Assembly: GCF_900609045.1 (NCBI RefSeq)
Contig: NZ_UXAV01000044.1
Coordinates: 62,001-126,000 of the forward strand
Direction: 5' to 3'
Origin: Filibacter tadaridae
Lineage (GTDB): Bacteria > Bacillota > Bacilli > Bacillales_A > Planococcaceae
DNA length: 64,000 nucleotides
The notes under the pieces are model-generated. The model worked only from the letters and a program-made list of their open reading frames with translations, had not been told where the DNA came from and did not search any database. A program made the translations under genes and the position numbers. Position 1 is the stretch's first letter. Every line of letters begins with the position of its first letter. Of this stretch, positions 38,979-49,690 are shown in pieces.

Positions 38979-40315
38979 TATTTAATTTCCCCCTTTTCTA
39001 CTGATTCCCTGACTACAATCCGGGAACCTTCAACTTTCACAATGATAACACTCTTTCCTTTGTCAATGTAACTACCTTCTGAAACAACGTCAATACGTTC
39101 TCCATCAAGTTCAATTGCACCGGCTGGTCTGAGTGGTGTAGACGTTTTAGCAAGTCGACCAAGTAATTCGACACGGTTAACGTTCGACACGTAACCACTT
39201 TCTGTGTCCGTTGAATCCATCAAAACAACTTTGTTGAGCAAATGCAACTTTCTACCAAAAAATTTCATAATGACCACCATCCCTGTCACGGCAATGGCAA
39301 TCGCGATAAGGACTGAAATCGCCATATACATCGGATTGCCGCCCGCCAAAATGATACTGCCTACTATAGCGACCGACCCGGCTATTCCTGCTATACCGCC
39401 CGGTAAGAAAAACTCCGCAAAAATCAGGATGATTCCGATGATGAAAAGAATGATGGACTCATAGCCCGCTAACCCGGCAACTAGATGTCCATAGAAAAAC
39501 AGAATCAAAGCTGTAATTCCCATCGTCCCAGGAACACCGAACCCAGGGGAATATAATTCCAACACAAGACCAAGCCCTGCAATCGACAACAGGATTGGAA
39601 CGACTATCGGATTGGTGATGAAGCGTGCAATTTTCTCACTAACAGTTTCACTTGTCGTAATAACTTCTGCATCTTCATAGCCCGTTTTACGAAGTACTTC
39701 TTCGAAAGACGAAACTGTTCCTTCGCTATACCCGACCGCTTCTGCTTCACTTGCCGTAAGCGTTAACAATTCACCAACCTTCGCCCGGTACTTAGGCATG
39801 TCAACAGATGGATCAGCCATCGCCAATGCATATTTCGTTATTCGATTAGAAGATTTCGCAGCGTTTATCATATCGGCACGCCACGCACTATCCGACTTCT
39901 TATCTGCAGCATTTCCGGATGAAACGATTACTTGCGCTGCTCCAATCTTTCCGTTGGGAGACATATAGATTTTATCTGCATGCAAGGCGATAAATGCGCC
40001 TGCCGACAAGGCCCTTGGATGAACGTAGGCTATCACTTCCACTTTCTGTCTCGCATCATCCATTAACTCGGCTATATCCCCCGCTGCATCTGTAAAGCCT
40101 CCAGGTGTATCGATTTCAATGAAAACCGCTTCAGCTCCTGCTTCTTCAGCCTCAGTGAAAGATCGTTGCAAAAAAGAATAAAGTCCTTTTTCGACCTCGT
40201 TTATTAAGGGGACTTTATATACTTTGGCAGTAGCTGCACTGGTCTCTGCAAACGGTAATAAGGCTGTTGAAATAAATAAAATGAACAGGAGGAATTTCCC
40301 TATCATTTTATACAT
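38978..40315 (-). CDS. yqeZ: NfeD-family long-form membrane protease (YqeZ-like)
   Basis: A 445-residue NfeD1b-type protein. A signal peptide (~1-28) precedes a ClpP-class serine-protease domain ([34 protein letters not shown] with a probable nucleophile serine). Four or so membrane helices follow (~225-345), then a C-terminal NfeD OB fold ([19 protein letters not shown]). Start at the ATG at 40315 after AAGAGGTGAAATTC, not the upstream 40345. Pairs with floA, as is usual. Confidence 0.92.
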   Translation of the reverse strand: MYKMIGKFLLFILFISTALLPFAETSAATAKVYKVPLINEVEKGLYSFLQRSFTEAEEAGAEAVFIEIDTPGGFTDAAGDIAELMDDARQKVEVIAYVHPRALSAGAFIALHADKIYMSPNGKIGAAQVIVSSGNAADKKSDSAWRADMINAAKSSNRITKYALAMADPSVDMPKYRAKVGELLTLTASEAEAVGYSEGTVSSFEEVLRKTGYEDAEVITTSETVSEKIARFITNPIVVPILLSIAGLGLVLELYSPGFGVPGTMGITALILFFYGHLVAGLAGYESIILFIIGIILIFAEFFLPGGIAGIAGSVAIVGSIILAGGNPMYMAISVLIAIAIAVTGMVVIMKFFGRKLHLLNKVVLMDSTDTESGYVSNVNRVELLGRLAKTSTPLRPAGAIELDGERIDVVSEGSYIDKGKSVIIVKVEGSRIVVRESVEKGEIK

Positions 40316-40501
40316 TTGAATTTCACCTCTTTCTACTATAATCAATTATATCTCTATATACGTGTTAAATGCGCGAAAGTTTCACTTTTTTCATAAGTAA
40401 TTCCAAAGCTGTTAATTACATCGGGCACTTAATTTGCTAAATTCGACAAAAAATCGTTATAAAATACGCTTCGGCGTTCTTCGCTAGTTCGTATTACACA
40501 C

Positions 40502-40560
40502 CCGGCGCCGGTTTCTGACACCATTTGTACACTTCAAATTGTGGCAGAAGCTGGCCCCGG
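40502..40560. repeat. Imperfect 59-base palindrome
   Basis: CCGGCGCCGGTTTCTGACAC-CATTTG pairs with CAAATTGTGGCAGAAG-CTGGCCCCGG around TACACTT, about 20 of 26 positions. No T-run. Unlike the 18.6/26.3/34.8 kb repeats in sequence, so a different family. Confidence 0.6.
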
Positions 40561-40573
40561 ATTCAATAAAAAC

Positions 40574-40612
40574 AAATAAACCGGAAAACCCATTACGGGC
40601 CTTCCGGTTTAT
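40574..40612 (-). terminator. Terminator after rpsU
   Basis: ATAAACCGGAAGGCCC-GTAAT-GGGTTTTCCGGTTTAT on the minus strand, followed by TTGTTTTTATT. Confidence 0.85.
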
Positions 40613-40659
40613 CGAAATGTAATTTCATAACAAAAAAGTGAACTCTTTACTACAGGGTA

Positions 40660-40833
40660 TCAGAATTTACGTTTCCTAGCAGCTTCAGATTTCTTTTTAC
40701 GTTTTTCACTTGGTTTCTCATAAAATTCGCGCTTTCTTACCTCTTGTATTGTTCCACTTTTGGATACAGTACGTTTGAAGCGGCGAAGAGCATCTTCAAG
40801 CGATTCGTTTTTACGAACAACAGTTTTCGACAT
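40660..40833 (-). CDS. rpsU: 30S ribosomal protein S21
   Basis: A 57-residue S21, starting at the ATG at 40833 after GGAGGGACAAGAGAT. The N-terminal [20 protein letters not shown] and the lysine/arginine-rich tail (SEAARKRKF) are typical. The frame remains open to 40890, but those residues precede the ribosome binding site and have no homology. Confidence 0.96.
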   Translation of the reverse strand: MSKTVVRKNESLEDALRRFKRTVSKSGTIQEVRKREFYEKPSEKRKKKSEAARKRKF

Positions 40834-40936
40834 ATCTCTTGTCCCTCCCTCCAAACACACTCTAAACATAGACAAGTGCCATGTACTCAAAAATTATACC
40901 GCATTTTTTAAATGTCGTCAATAATAACTTTTCAAA

Positions 40937-41608
40937 TTAATAGTTTGAATCCGCTTGTAAACCTTTCATTATCTGAACGCCTGAACTCGCACCAATTCTA
41001 GTAGCGCCGGCATTAAGCATCTTTTTCATATCTTCAAGACTACGAACTCCACCAGATGCTTTAACGCCCATTTCCGGTCCGACTACCGAGCGCATTAGTT
41101 TAACGTCTTCTTCCGTCGCCCCACCTGTAGAAAAACCTGTCGAAGTTTTAACGAAATTAGCGCCTGCAAGAACTGCTAATTCACAGACCTTTCTTTTTTC
41201 CAGATCTGTAAGTAGTGCTGTTTCTATAATCACTTTCACAATCGCTTTGCCTTTTGCCGCTTGTACAACTGTTTCCATATCTTTCCTCACCGCTTCATCA
41301 TCACCACTTTTAAGCGCACCGATATTAATAACCATATCGATTTCCTCAGCACCGTTTTGAATCGCATTCAACGTCTCGAATGCCTTCACGTCTGAAGTGG
41401 ACGCTCCTAGCGGGAAGCCGATGACTGTACATACTTTAACCGGAGATCCCTCAAGTGTAGCTACCGCAGTTTTTACCCATGATGGATTTACACAAACAGA
41501 AGCAAAAATGTATTCCCGTGCCTCTTCACATAGCTTTACGATTTCCTCTTTTGTCGTATCTGCTTTCAACGCTGTATGATCGATATAAGTTGCATAATCT
41601 GTATTCAA
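40937..41608 (-). CDS. deoC: Deoxyribose-phosphate aldolase
   Basis: Cleaves deoxyribose 5-phosphate to glyceraldehyde 3-phosphate and acetaldehyde in nucleoside catabolism, 223 residues. The Schiff-base lysine is in [10 protein letters not shown], with the second active lysine in [10 protein letters not shown] and Asp in [10 protein letters not shown]. The start is TTG 41608 behind GGGAGGTATTCAT. It is placed between rpsU and mtaB. It is separated by a terminator from mtaB and is probably monocistronic. Confidence 0.95.
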   Translation of the reverse strand: MNTDYATYIDHTALKADTTKEEIVKLCEEAREYIFASVCVNPSWVKTAVATLEGSPVKVCTVIGFPLGASTSDVKAFETLNAIQNGAEEIDMVINIGALKSGDDEAVRKDMETVVQAAKGKAIVKVIIETALLTDLEKRKVCELAVLAGANFVKTSTGFSTGGATEEDVKLMRSVVGPEMGVKASGGVRSLEDMKKMLNAGATRIGASSGVQIMKGLQADSNY

Positions 41609-41673
41609 ATGAATACCTCCCTAAAGTTGTACGTACTTCTTTAATCATATCAAGAAGACGGATAATGTGCACG

Positions 41674-41710
41674 AAAAAGGCTGTTCCAATCCGTTTAGAA
41701 AGGAACAGCC
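41674..41710 (-). terminator. Terminator after mtaB
   Basis: GGCTGTTCC-TTTCTAAACGGATT-GGAACAGCC then TTTTTCG on the minus strand. It closes the hrcA-dnaK-mtaB group. Confidence 0.88.
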
Positions 41711-41724
41711 CTGAAATAAACTTT

Positions 41725-43065
41725 TTAAACCGACAAAGCCTGATCTTCGATAACCCGGACAAACTGCCCCTTGTTATACGGATAGCCTGATTCCAAAACT
41801 TTCACACGAACAATTTTGCCTACCATCGATTCATCTGCCGGGATGGTGACTTTCAAATAATTGTCTGTGTACCCTTCATAAAGTCCGCTATCAGGGTCCA
41901 GTTTGTATTTCTCTTCCGGGATAACTTCAAGTATTTCGCCTTCAAAAGAAGAAGCATACTCTTTTGCTAGCTGGTCATTCAGCTCGATTAATCGGTGGAC
42001 CCGCTCATTCTTACTATCTTCGTCAACTTGGTCGTCCATTCTTGCTGCAGGTGTGCCTGTCCGTTTCGAATAAGGAAACACGTGCAACTCCGAGAAGCGA
42101 TGATCGCGGATAAAGTTATATGTATCCATGAATTCCTCTTCCGTTTCTCCCGGAAAACCCACGATGACATCTGATGTAATCGCAAGATGCGGCAAAGCCT
42201 CACGCAATCTATCCAATCGTTCAGCGAAAAATGCCATTGTATACTTCCGGCGCATGCGCTTAAGTACTGTATCCGAACCGGATTGGATTGGGATATGCAG
42301 ATGGCGAACAATTTTTGTTGAATTACGGAGGACATCGATGACCTCATCTGTTAATTGGCTCGCTTCAATTGAACTGATTCGAAGGCGTTTCAATCCTACC
42401 ACTTGCGTTTCGAGGTCACGTAAAAGTCGCGCAAGGTTATACTCTTTCAAATCCTCACCGTACCCACCTGTATGGATACCTGTCAAAACGATTTCCAAGT
42501 AGCCTGCGTCAACCAGTTGTTGTGCTTGCCGTACGACTTCCTGTGGATTACGTGAACGCATTAGACCTCTTGCCCATGGAATGATGCAAAACGTACAAAA
42601 GTTATTGCATCCTTCTTGGATTTTAAGGGAAGCTCGCGTACGATCCGTAAACAAGGGCACATCCAGTTCTTCGTAAACTCTGTTTTTCATAATATTGCGG
42701 ACTGCATTGATGGGCTGACGTTCTGAACGAAATTCATCGATGAGACCCAACAATTTTGTACGATCTTGTGTTCCTACGACAATATCGACACCAGGAATCG
42801 CCATAATTTCGGCAGGCGATGTTTGTGCATAACAACCTGTTACACAAATGACGGCATCCGGGTTTTTCCGGACGGCGCGACGGATAACTTGGCGACTTTT
42901 TTTATCGCCAGTATTCGTTACTGTACATGTATTGATAACGTAGACATCAGAATTTTTTTCAAAATCGACTCGATCATAACCAGCTTCTTTGAAAAGTTGC
43001 CAGATCGCCTCAGTTTCGTAATGATTCACTTTACAGCCTAATGTGTGGAATGCAACAGACGACAC
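41725..43065 (-). CDS. mtaB: tRNA t6A37 methylthiotransferase MtaB
   Basis: Radical-SAM enzyme converting t6A37 to ms2t6A in tRNA, 446 residues. The N-terminal UPF0004 domain has cysteines in LGCKVN, NTCTVTN and TGCYAQ. The radical-SAM motif is CNNFCTFC and a C-terminal TRAM domain follows. The start is set at GTG 43065, six bases after AGAGGTGAG, matching the B. subtilis YqeV N-terminus. The longer frame begins inside rsmE. Confidence 0.94.
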   Translation of the reverse strand: MSSVAFHTLGCKVNHYETEAIWQLFKEAGYDRVDFEKNSDVYVINTCTVTNTGDKKSRQVIRRAVRKNPDAVICVTGCYAQTSPAEIMAIPGVDIVVGTQDRTKLLGLIDEFRSERQPINAVRNIMKNRVYEELDVPLFTDRTRASLKIQEGCNNFCTFCIIPWARGLMRSRNPQEVVRQAQQLVDAGYLEIVLTGIHTGGYGEDLKEYNLARLLRDLETQVVGLKRLRISSIEASQLTDEVIDVLRNSTKIVRHLHIPIQSGSDTVLKRMRRKYTMAFFAERLDRLREALPHLAITSDVIVGFPGETEEEFMDTYNFIRDHRFSELHVFPYSKRTGTPAARMDDQVDEDSKNERVHRLIELNDQLAKEYASSFEGEILEVIPEEKYKLDPDSGLYEGYTDNYLKVTIPADESMVGKIVRVKVLESGYPYNKGQFVRVIEDQALSV

Positions 43066-43081
43066 GGACTGCTCACCTCTT

Positions 43082-43822
43082 TCATTCAAATTCGTAGGAC
43101 ATTGCGGACAATAAATACATAGGCGCCGTTTCCGTACGAAGGATACGGGGGCCTAAAGCGATGGGCAGAAAACCAGCGGAACGCAATGTATCCGCTTCTT
43201 TTCGTGACAATCCGCCTTCAGGGCCAAATACGGCAAGTACTTTCTGATTTGGATGTACCTGTTTGAGCCGATCAGCTATCCGATGCGGCTCTCCACTTTT
43301 TGCATCCTCCTCATCAGCGACTAATAATACATCATAACGAGTCGATTGCTCGATTAATTGGCGGAAAGAAGATGGTGATTCCACCTCCGGAATAACCGTT
43401 CGGTGGCATTGTTCAGCAGCCTCTTTTGCAATTTTGCGGAGTCGTTCGACTTTCTTACTACCCTTTTTGTCATCCCATTTGACAATGGAACGTTCTGCCT
43501 CAAAAGGGATGATTGCTGCCATACCAAGTTCAGTTCCTTTTTGGACAATGGTATCGAGCTTATCGCCTTTGGGCAAACCACACGCGATTGTCACTTCCAC
43601 TTTCATTTCATTTTCCGGAAGCGGCCCCTCTACACGATGAACTACTACGCCATCGGGCAAGATATGCGTAATTGAAGAGATATACGCTTTCCCCTCTGAA
43701 ACGGTAATGACTTGATCATTTACATTCATCCGCATGACACGCATAATATGCTTGCTGTCATCCCCGATAATCGTTGCATTTTCCTCGGCGTCCCATGGTG
43801 TTTGCAAGAAATAGCGTTGCAA
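43082..43822 (-). CDS. rsmE: 16S rRNA m3U1498 methyltransferase
   Basis: SPOUT-class methyltransferase of helix 44, 246 residues. The N-terminal PUA-like domain begins QRYFLQTPWDAEENATI and the SPOUT knot includes FGPEGGLSRKEAD and ALGPRILRTETAP. It starts at TTG 43822, four bases after the prmA stop. Confidence 0.93.
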   Translation of the reverse strand: MQRYFLQTPWDAEENATIIGDDSKHIMRVMRMNVNDQVITVSEGKAYISSITHILPDGVVVHRVEGPLPENEMKVEVTIACGLPKGDKLDTIVQKGTELGMAAIIPFEAERSIVKWDDKKGSKKVERLRKIAKEAAEQCHRTVIPEVESPSSFRQLIEQSTRYDVLLVADEEDAKSGEPHRIADRLKQVHPNQKVLAVFGPEGGLSRKEADTLRSAGFLPIALGPRILRTETAPMYLLSAMSYEFE

Positions 43823-43825
43823 AGG

Positions 43826-44770
43826 TCACACGCCCCTTTTCCGGGCAACAATCGCGACCCAGTCTTCCATTAAAACGGATTCCATAATTTCAAACCCTTT
43901 TTCAATCAGGTCTTCTTTGACAAGGTCCCGTTTTTGGCCAATTATACCCGAGACGATGAATAGGCCATCTGTAGGCAGTATTGCGTACGCATCTCCTGAG
44001 AACGATAGAATGACTTCGGCTAGGATGTTCGCAATAATGATATCTGCTGGTTCTTTAACGGAATCGAGAAGATTACCATGTGTAACCGTCACTTTATCAT
44101 CCACTTTGTTCAGCAGGATATTTTCTTTCGCAGCAACCACTGCAACATCGTCCAAATCAAGTGCATGGACATGTGCGGCACCTAAAAGGGCAGCTCCGAT
44201 TGATAATACACCCGAACCTGTTCCAACATCCACAACTGTATCTTGAGGTTTAACGTACTTCTCCAGCGCTTGTAAACACAACACAGTCGTTGGATGCGTA
44301 CCCGTTCCGAACGCCATGCCCGGATCCAGCTCAATGATCAGTTCGTCCGAATCGACAGGCTCATAGTCTTCCCAAGTTGGAACGATTGTAAAGCGGCCGG
44401 AAATTTTAACCGGATGGTAATACTTTTTCCATGAAGTTTCCCAATCTTCTTCATCTACTTCGTTCGTTTGAATGCCGTTTTTTCCCACATCCAATCCGAA
44501 TTTCGCCAAACCTTCTATAGACAGATTGAGTTCTTTCATCGTTTCATTTAAAAAACTATTGACTGGTAGGTACGCTTTTACAATAACGCCATCAACCGGG
44601 AAATCATTTTTATCTAGTTCATAAATTTCCCCATAACGGTCTTCGTGAATCCGATCGGGTTCTACTGAATCTTCTATAACAACGCCACTGGCTCCTGCTT
44701 CATGTAAAATATTTGCTACGGCTTCAGTTGCTTCATGCGTTGTATGAATGGAAACTTCTGACCACTTCAA
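43826..44770 (-). CDS. prmA: Ribosomal protein L11 methyltransferase
   Basis: SAM-dependent trimethylation of L11, 314 residues. The start is set at TTG 44770 (LKWSEVSIHTTHEA in translation), since the frame to 44875 lies within dnaJ. The SAM motif is VVDVGTGSGVLSIGAALLG and the catalytic region is NILAEVI. The preceding gene dnaJ ends 16 bases upstream. Confidence 0.93.
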   Translation of the reverse strand: MKWSEVSIHTTHEATEAVANILHEAGASGVVIEDSVEPDRIHEDRYGEIYELDKNDFPVDGVIVKAYLPVNSFLNETMKELNLSIEGLAKFGLDVGKNGIQTNEVDEEDWETSWKKYYHPVKISGRFTIVPTWEDYEPVDSDELIIELDPGMAFGTGTHPTTVLCLQALEKYVKPQDTVVDVGTGSGVLSIGAALLGAAHVHALDLDDVAVVAAKENILLNKVDDKVTVTHGNLLDSVKEPADIIIANILAEVILSFSGDAYAILPTDGLFIVSGIIGQKRDLVKEDLIEKGFEIMESVLMEDWVAIVARKRGV

Positions 44771-44786
44771 ATTACGTTCATCCCTT

Positions 44787-45908
44787 TCAATCGCCTTTGA
44801 TTGTCCGTTTGATTTTATCGAATAATGAACTGGAATACTCATCAGGTCGATCTCCGCTGATAGCCGCGAATTCACGCATCAATTCTTTTTGTTTTTCTGT
44901 CATTTTTTCAGGAGTCACAATTTTCACCACGACGTGTTGATCGCCTATTCCACGACCATGTACGTTCTTCACGCCTTTACCTTTCAGACGGAAACGTGTA
45001 CCCGTTTGTGTGCCTGCAGGAATCTTCAGCTTAACTGACCCTTGAACAGTCGGCACTTCAATCTCGTCACCCAGCGCTGCTTGCGGATAAGTAAGGGCGA
45101 GTTCCAAATAAATATCATCTTCTTCACGGATAAATTTATCATGTGACCGTACACGGAATACGATATAAAGATCTCCCCATGGTCCACCATTTACGCCTGG
45201 CTCACCTTGACCTCCGACACGTAGTTGTTGACCATCGTTAACACCTTCAGGAATTGTTACTTTAATTTTTTTCTTTTTAGTCACTGTACCTGAACCATGA
45301 CAAGTCGTACATTTTTCAGGAATAATTTTCCCAGTTCCCTGACAATGATGACAAGTTCTCCGATTCACCATTTGGCCAAGTGGGGTATTTTGCGTAACAC
45401 TGATTTGACCAGTTCCGCTACAATGTGTACATGTCTTCACAGACGTTCCTTTTTTAGCGCCTGAACCATGGCAAGTGTCACATGTTTCTTCTTTTGGAAT
45501 TTCAATTTCAGTTTCTTTTCCGAATATCGCATCCATGAAATCAATTGTCATGGAATACTGAAGATCATCGCCTTTTCTAGGTGCATTGGGGTCTCTTCTA
45601 CGACCGCCTCCGCCTCCAAAGAAACTACCGAAGATATCATCGAAGCCAAAGCCGTCTCCACCGCTACTGAAGCCACCAAATCCTTGTGATGGCCCTGCAT
45701 GGCCATATTGGTCATAATTCGCTTTTTTGCTTTCATCACTAAGCACTTCATATGCTTCAGTTACTTCTTTAAATTTGTCAACTGCATTTGCTTCTTTGTT
45801 TAAATCCGGATGGAACTTTTTTGAAAGCCCCCTGTACGCTTTCCTGATTTCCTCTTTTGTTGCAGACTTGGAAACTCCAAGTACTTCATAATAATCTCGT
45901 TTACTCAT
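44787..45908 (-). CDS. dnaJ: Chaperone DnaJ
   Basis: Hsp40 co-chaperone of DnaK, 373 residues. The J domain (1-70) has HPDLNK, the DnaK-contact HPD. A glycine/phenylalanine-rich linker (~75-110) follows. Four CxxCxGxG zinc repeats are present ([32 protein letters not shown]), then the substrate-binding C-terminal domains. RBS is CGGGAGAGTGAG. Confidence 0.97.
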   Translation of the reverse strand: MSKRDYYEVLGVSKSATKEEIRKAYRGLSKKFHPDLNKEANAVDKFKEVTEAYEVLSDESKKANYDQYGHAGPSQGFGGFSSGGDGFGFDDIFGSFFGGGGGRRRDPNAPRKGDDLQYSMTIDFMDAIFGKETEIEIPKEETCDTCHGSGAKKGTSVKTCTHCSGTGQISVTQNTPLGQMVNRRTCHHCQGTGKIIPEKCTTCHGSGTVTKKKKIKVTIPEGVNDGQQLRVGGQGEPGVNGGPWGDLYIVFRVRSHDKFIREEDDIYLELALTYPQAALGDEIEVPTVQGSVKLKIPAGTQTGTRFRLKGKGVKNVHGRGIGDQHVVVKIVTPEKMTEKQKELMREFAAISGDRPDEYSSSLFDKIKRTIKGD

Positions 45909-46051
45909 TTTCTCACTCTCCCGAAAACATTGGCATGTTGCCTATTGTATCATGCAAATTTAAAAAGCGTAAGCGCTTGTCGGTCTGAACTATATTTGTC
46001 CCTGACTTAAAGTGCACAAGCTCCTAACAGTGAAATCCAGTCTTGAAAAAC

Positions 46052-46088
46052 GAAAAAGCCAAAGCCGGAATATCGGACTTTGACTTTT
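46052..46088 (-). terminator. Hairpin/terminator between dnaK and dnaJ
   Basis: AAAGTCAAAGTCCGATATTC-CGGCTTTGGCTTT then TTCG on the minus strand, with an imperfect stem. It may reduce read-through from dnaK into dnaJ. Confidence 0.65.
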
Positions 46089-46105
46089 CCGTCAATGCTT
46101 TTCGC

Positions 46106-47932
46106 TTATTTTTTTTCGTCGTTTACTTCTTCAAAATCTGCATCCACAACGCCGTCTTCTGCTGGTTCACCAGCATTTTCAGCACCTTCTTCAGATTCAG
46201 CTGCAGCTTGTTCATACAATTTCATTGTCATTTGTTGAACAATTTCTTCTAGTTTTTCTTTTTTCGTACGCATATCTTCGTAGTTCGCTGCTTCAATTGC
46301 AGTTTTCAACTCTTCTTTTGCATCTTCAACGCTTTTCACTTCTTCTTCAGAAACTTTTCCTTCAAGATCCTTCATTGTTTTTTCAGCCATGAAGACGAGT
46401 TGGTCAGCTTCGTTTTTCAAATCTGCTTCTTCTTTACGTTTTTTGTCTGCATCCGCATTTGCTTCAGCGTCTTTTACCATGCGTTCGATTTCATCGTCGG
46501 AAAGTCCTGAGCTTGCTTGAATCGTAATGTTTTGCTCTTTTTGTGTTCCAAGGTCTTTTGCTTTAACAGTTACGATACCATTTTTGTCGATATCAAACGT
46601 TACTTCAATTTGTGGAACACCGCGTTGTGCCGGTGGAATATCCGTTAATTGGAAACGACCAAGTGTTTTGTTGTCTGCTGACATTGGACGCTCACCCTGT
46701 AGTACATGGATGTCAACTGCCGGTTGGTTATCCGCTGCTGTCGAGAACACTTGTGATTTACTTGTCGGGATTGTTGTATTACGTTCAATTAGTTTTGTGA
46801 ACACGTTACCCATTGTTTCAATACCAAGTGAAAGTGGTGTAACGTCAAGTAGGACTACGTCTGTAACGTCTCCACTCAAGATTGAACCTTGGACTGCTGC
46901 GCCGAGTGCTACAACTTCATCCGGGTTAACGCCTTTATAGGGTTCTTTACCTGTTTCTTTTTTGATTGCTTCCTGTACAGCCGGAATACGAGTAGATCCA
47001 CCTACAAGGATAACACGGTCGATTTCTGATGCAGAGAGACCTGCGTCTTTCATCGCTTGACGAGTAGGTACCATCGAACGTTCAACAAGATGTCCTGTCA
47101 ATTCGTCAAATTTCGCGCGTGAAAGTGAAACTTCCAAGTGCAAAGGACCTGCATCGCCTGCTGTAATAAATGGAAGTGAAACTTGTGATGTCGTCACGCC
47201 TGACAAATCTTTTTTCGCTTTTTCAGCAGCGTCTTTCAAGCGTTGCATAGCCATTTTATCTTTTGAAAGATCAACGCCGTTATCTTTGCGGAATTCTTCT
47301 ACAAGATAACCAATGATGACATCGTCAAAGTCGTCTCCACCTAGTTTGTTGTCGCCCGCTGTTGAACGGACTTGGAATACACCGTCACCCAATTCAAGAA
47401 TAGAAACGTCGAATGTACCACCGCCAAGATCATAAACAAGAATGACTTGGTCTTCATCCATTTTATCGAGTCCGTAAGCAAGTGCTGCAGCTGTCGGCTC
47501 GTTGATGATCCGTTCTACTTCAAGACCAGCGATTCGTCCAGCGTCTTGAGTAGCTTGACGCTGTGCATCACTGAAGTAAGCAGGCACAGTAATAACTGCT
47601 TTCGTTACTTTTTCGCCAAGATATTCTTCAGCATAACCTTTCATGTACTGTAGAATCATTGCGGATACTTCTTGTGGTGTATATTCTTTTTCTTCAGCTT
47701 TTACTTTGTAGTCTGTTCCCATATGACGTTTCACGGACATAATCGTATTCGGGTTTGTGATGGATTGACGCTTCGCTACTTCCCCTACCTGGCGTTCCCC
47801 GTTTTTAAATGAAACGACTGAAGGTGTAGTACGGTTGCCCTCCGGATTTGGAATCACTTTCGGTTCTCCGCCTTCATACACTGCTACTACTGAGTTTGTT
47901 GTTCCTAAGTCAATACCAATAATTTTGCTCAT
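46106..47932 (-). CDS. dnaK: Chaperone DnaK (Hsp70)
   Basis: Main cytosolic Hsp70, 608 residues. Nucleotide motifs are [22 protein letters not shown] and [12 protein letters not shown]. The substrate domain and helical lid end in a Gly/Glu-rich tail ([17 protein letters not shown]). The start is the ATG at 47932 after AGGAGGAATTTGATT. Co-transcribed with hrcA and grpE. Confidence 0.98.
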   Translation of the reverse strand: MSKIIGIDLGTTNSVVAVYEGGEPKVIPNPEGNRTTPSVVSFKNGERQVGEVAKRQSITNPNTIMSVKRHMGTDYKVKAEEKEYTPQEVSAMILQYMKGYAEEYLGEKVTKAVITVPAYFSDAQRQATQDAGRIAGLEVERIINEPTAAALAYGLDKMDEDQVILVYDLGGGTFDVSILELGDGVFQVRSTAGDNKLGGDDFDDVIIGYLVEEFRKDNGVDLSKDKMAMQRLKDAAEKAKKDLSGVTTSQVSLPFITAGDAGPLHLEVSLSRAKFDELTGHLVERSMVPTRQAMKDAGLSASEIDRVILVGGSTRIPAVQEAIKKETGKEPYKGVNPDEVVALGAAVQGSILSGDVTDVVLLDVTPLSLGIETMGNVFTKLIERNTTIPTSKSQVFSTAADNQPAVDIHVLQGERPMSADNKTLGRFQLTDIPPAQRGVPQIEVTFDIDKNGIVTVKAKDLGTQKEQNITIQASSGLSDDEIERMVKDAEANADADKKRKEEADLKNEADQLVFMAEKTMKDLEGKVSEEEVKSVEDAKEELKTAIEAANYEDMRTKKEKLEEIVQQMTMKLYEQAAAESEEGAENAGEPAEDGVVDADFEEVNDEKK

Positions 47933-47967
47933 AATCAAATTCCTCCTATTAAATAGATCTGCGTTTG

Positions 47968-48543
47968 TTATTCGTTCACTTTGACCATAGTAGGTCGAAG
48001 AACACGATCTTTCAACATATATCCTTTTTGCAATTCCTCAAGTATGGCACCCGACGGCTTGTCTTCTTCCGTTCCTGTCATGATTGCTTGATGGAAGTTG
48101 GGATCGAATACTTTACCAAGTGCTTCGATTTCAACGAGCCCTTCTGATTTAAGCGCATCGACGACATTCCGGTAAATCATTTCCATTCCTGTCATCATGG
48201 AAGTTGCTTCTTCAGATTGCGCTTCATGGCTAAGTGCTCGGGAAAAATTATCAAGAACCGGAATGAGATTCGTGACAATGCTTTGTGCACGATATTTCTG
48301 CATAGCTTCCTTATCAAGCGAAGCTCTTCTTTTGAAGTTGTCGTAATCGGCTAGCAATCTAAGTCGTTTACTTTCTTCTTCTTGAAGTTTCGCCGTCAAT
48401 TCTTCTACAATACTGTCTTTCCCGTTTTCTTCTATTTCAACCTCATTATCAAGGTCGAGAGAATCTATATTTTCAACTGTTACATCAGTAGATTCTTCGT
48501 CTTGTGGTACTTCTTTTTCATGCTCATTTTTTACTTCGGTCAC
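47968..48543 (-). CDS. grpE: Nucleotide exchange factor GrpE
   Basis: Exchange factor for DnaK, 191 residues. An acidic disordered N-terminal ~55 residues is followed by a long coiled coil ([22 protein letters not shown], positions ~55-76) and the C-terminal beta domain ([23 protein letters not shown]). It starts at GTG 48543, overlapping the hrcA stop. Confidence 0.95.
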   Translation of the reverse strand: MTEVKNEHEKEVPQDEESTDVTVENIDSLDLDNEVEIEENGKDSIVEELTAKLQEEESKRLRLLADYDNFKRRASLDKEAMQKYRAQSIVTNLIPVLDNFSRALSHEAQSEEATSMMTGMEMIYRNVVDALKSEGLVEIEALGKVFDPNFHQAIMTGTEEDKPSGAILEELQKGYMLKDRVLRPTMVKVNE

Positions 48544-49595
48544 TTTTTATTCCTCCCAGCTGATCCACCGTTAATTGTCATTCTTGCCAATTCAGATGAC
48601 AAATCGCTGCTCATTAAGTCCAGCATCGTGATGACTCGTCCGTAATCCATCCGTTTAGGTCCTATTATGGCAATCGAGCCTGTCATATTGTCTCCGGCTG
48701 TATACGTCGCTGTTATCACACTGCAATCTTCCATTGCAATATGTTTATTTTCGGAACCGATACGAACCCGTATGCCTAATTTGTCATCTTGGAAGAATGT
48801 TGTTGCAGGTACACCTTTTTCCATAAGATCAAAAATCGTTTTCATTTTTTGAAAGTCATTGAATTCCGGTTGTTTCATCATGTTCATTTTCCCGCCGAAA
48901 TAGAGGCGTTCTTCCGGTTCAATCATAATTGCACGTTGAAACGAATAGTACAATTCGCCGGCATGATGAATGTGTTGATTTAAAACTGTTCTCGTTTCCT
49001 CGGCCAACATCTTTTGGAGTTTGCTCAGGGGTGTTCCGATGAGTCGCTCATTTAGGATATTGACCATTTTTTCAATGTCCGAAGCAGTGAAGCCTTTCGG
49101 TACATTGAACAATCGATTTTCTACCCGGCCGTTGTCAGTAACAATTATCGCAACAGCCGTTTGCTGATCCAATGGAACAATTGAAAAGCGTTTCACTGCA
49201 TGCAACGACGTATCGGGTCCGAGAAGAATAGACGTATAATTAGTCAAGTCGGAAAGGATTGTTGCCGACTTTTTTATCAATTCTTCCGATTCCACGATTT
49301 TCTCTTGAAAGACCGAGCGCAATTGAATACTATCTTCCGAATTCAACTTTTCCGGTGTCAATAAATGATCAACATAAAACCGGTATCCTTTTTCGGAAGG
49401 TATCCGTCCTGAAGAGGTATGCGTTTTCTCAAGATAACCCATCTCTTCCAAATCAGCCATTTCATTACGTATAGTTGCCGGGCTAAAAGGAGCTTCCGGT
49501 TTTTTGGAAAGCTGCCTTGAGCCGACAGGTTGTGCGGATTCGATGAAATCATTAACCGTCAGTTGCAATATAAGCAATTGCCTGTTTGTCAACAT
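48540..49595 (-). CDS. hrcA: Heat-inducible transcription repressor HrcA
   Basis: Repressor that binds CIRCE in cooperation with GroEL, 351 residues. The N-terminal winged helix includes SPATIRNEMADLEEMGYLEKTHTSSGR (by position ~39-65). The C-terminal dimerisation/inserted domain contains VYGRV-like VITMLDLMS. The ATG at 49595 follows AGGAGTGATGATC. First gene of the operon and directly downstream of the CIRCE element, so autoregulated. Confidence 0.96.
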   Translation of the reverse strand: MLTNRQLLILQLTVNDFIESAQPVGSRQLSKKPEAPFSPATIRNEMADLEEMGYLEKTHTSSGRIPSEKGYRFYVDHLLTPEKLNSEDSIQLRSVFQEKIVESEELIKKSATILSDLTNYTSILLGPDTSLHAVKRFSIVPLDQQTAVAIIVTDNGRVENRLFNVPKGFTASDIEKMVNILNERLIGTPLSKLQKMLAEETRTVLNQHIHHAGELYYSFQRAIMIEPEERLYFGGKMNMMKQPEFNDFQKMKTIFDLMEKGVPATTFFQDDKLGIRVRIGSENKHIAMEDCSVITATYTAGDNMTGSIAIIGPKRMDYGRVITMLDLMSSDLSSELARMTINGGSAGRNKK

Positions 49596-49609
49596 GATCA
49601 TCACTCCTG

Positions 49610-49636
49610 TTAGCACTCTTCAATGTCGAGTGCTAA
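49610..49636 (-). promoter_or_regulatory. CIRCE operator
   Basis: TTAGCACTC, nine bases, GAGTGCTAA: a perfect CIRCE inverted repeat between the promoter and the hrcA start. HrcA binding here represses the heat-shock operon. Confidence 0.97.
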
Positions 49637-49646
49637 TACTATTGAT

Positions 49647-49675
49647 AATTTATCAAATGTACGTATACATGTCAA
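49647..49675 (-). promoter_or_regulatory. sigA promoter of the hrcA operon
   Basis: TTGACA (49670-49675), a 17-base spacer and TAAATT (49647-49652) on the minus strand. CIRCE lies just after the -10. The hemW stop is only about 15 bases upstream. Confidence 0.85.
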
Positions 49676-49690
49676 CGAATTGACTCAAAC

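Larger units (their letters stand above)
40346..40659. other. Gap between rpsU and nfeD; yqeY not present
   Basis: This 314-base gap carries the rpsU terminator and a palindrome but no coding region. In B. subtilis yqeY (GatB/Yqey domain) occupies this place. It is absent here. Confidence 0.65.

Noticed and set aside
45960-45985. AAGCGTAAGCGCTTG near dnaJ, considered as a cre site
   Set aside because: It lacks the TG and CA ends of the CcpA consensus and lies upstream of a chaperone gene.
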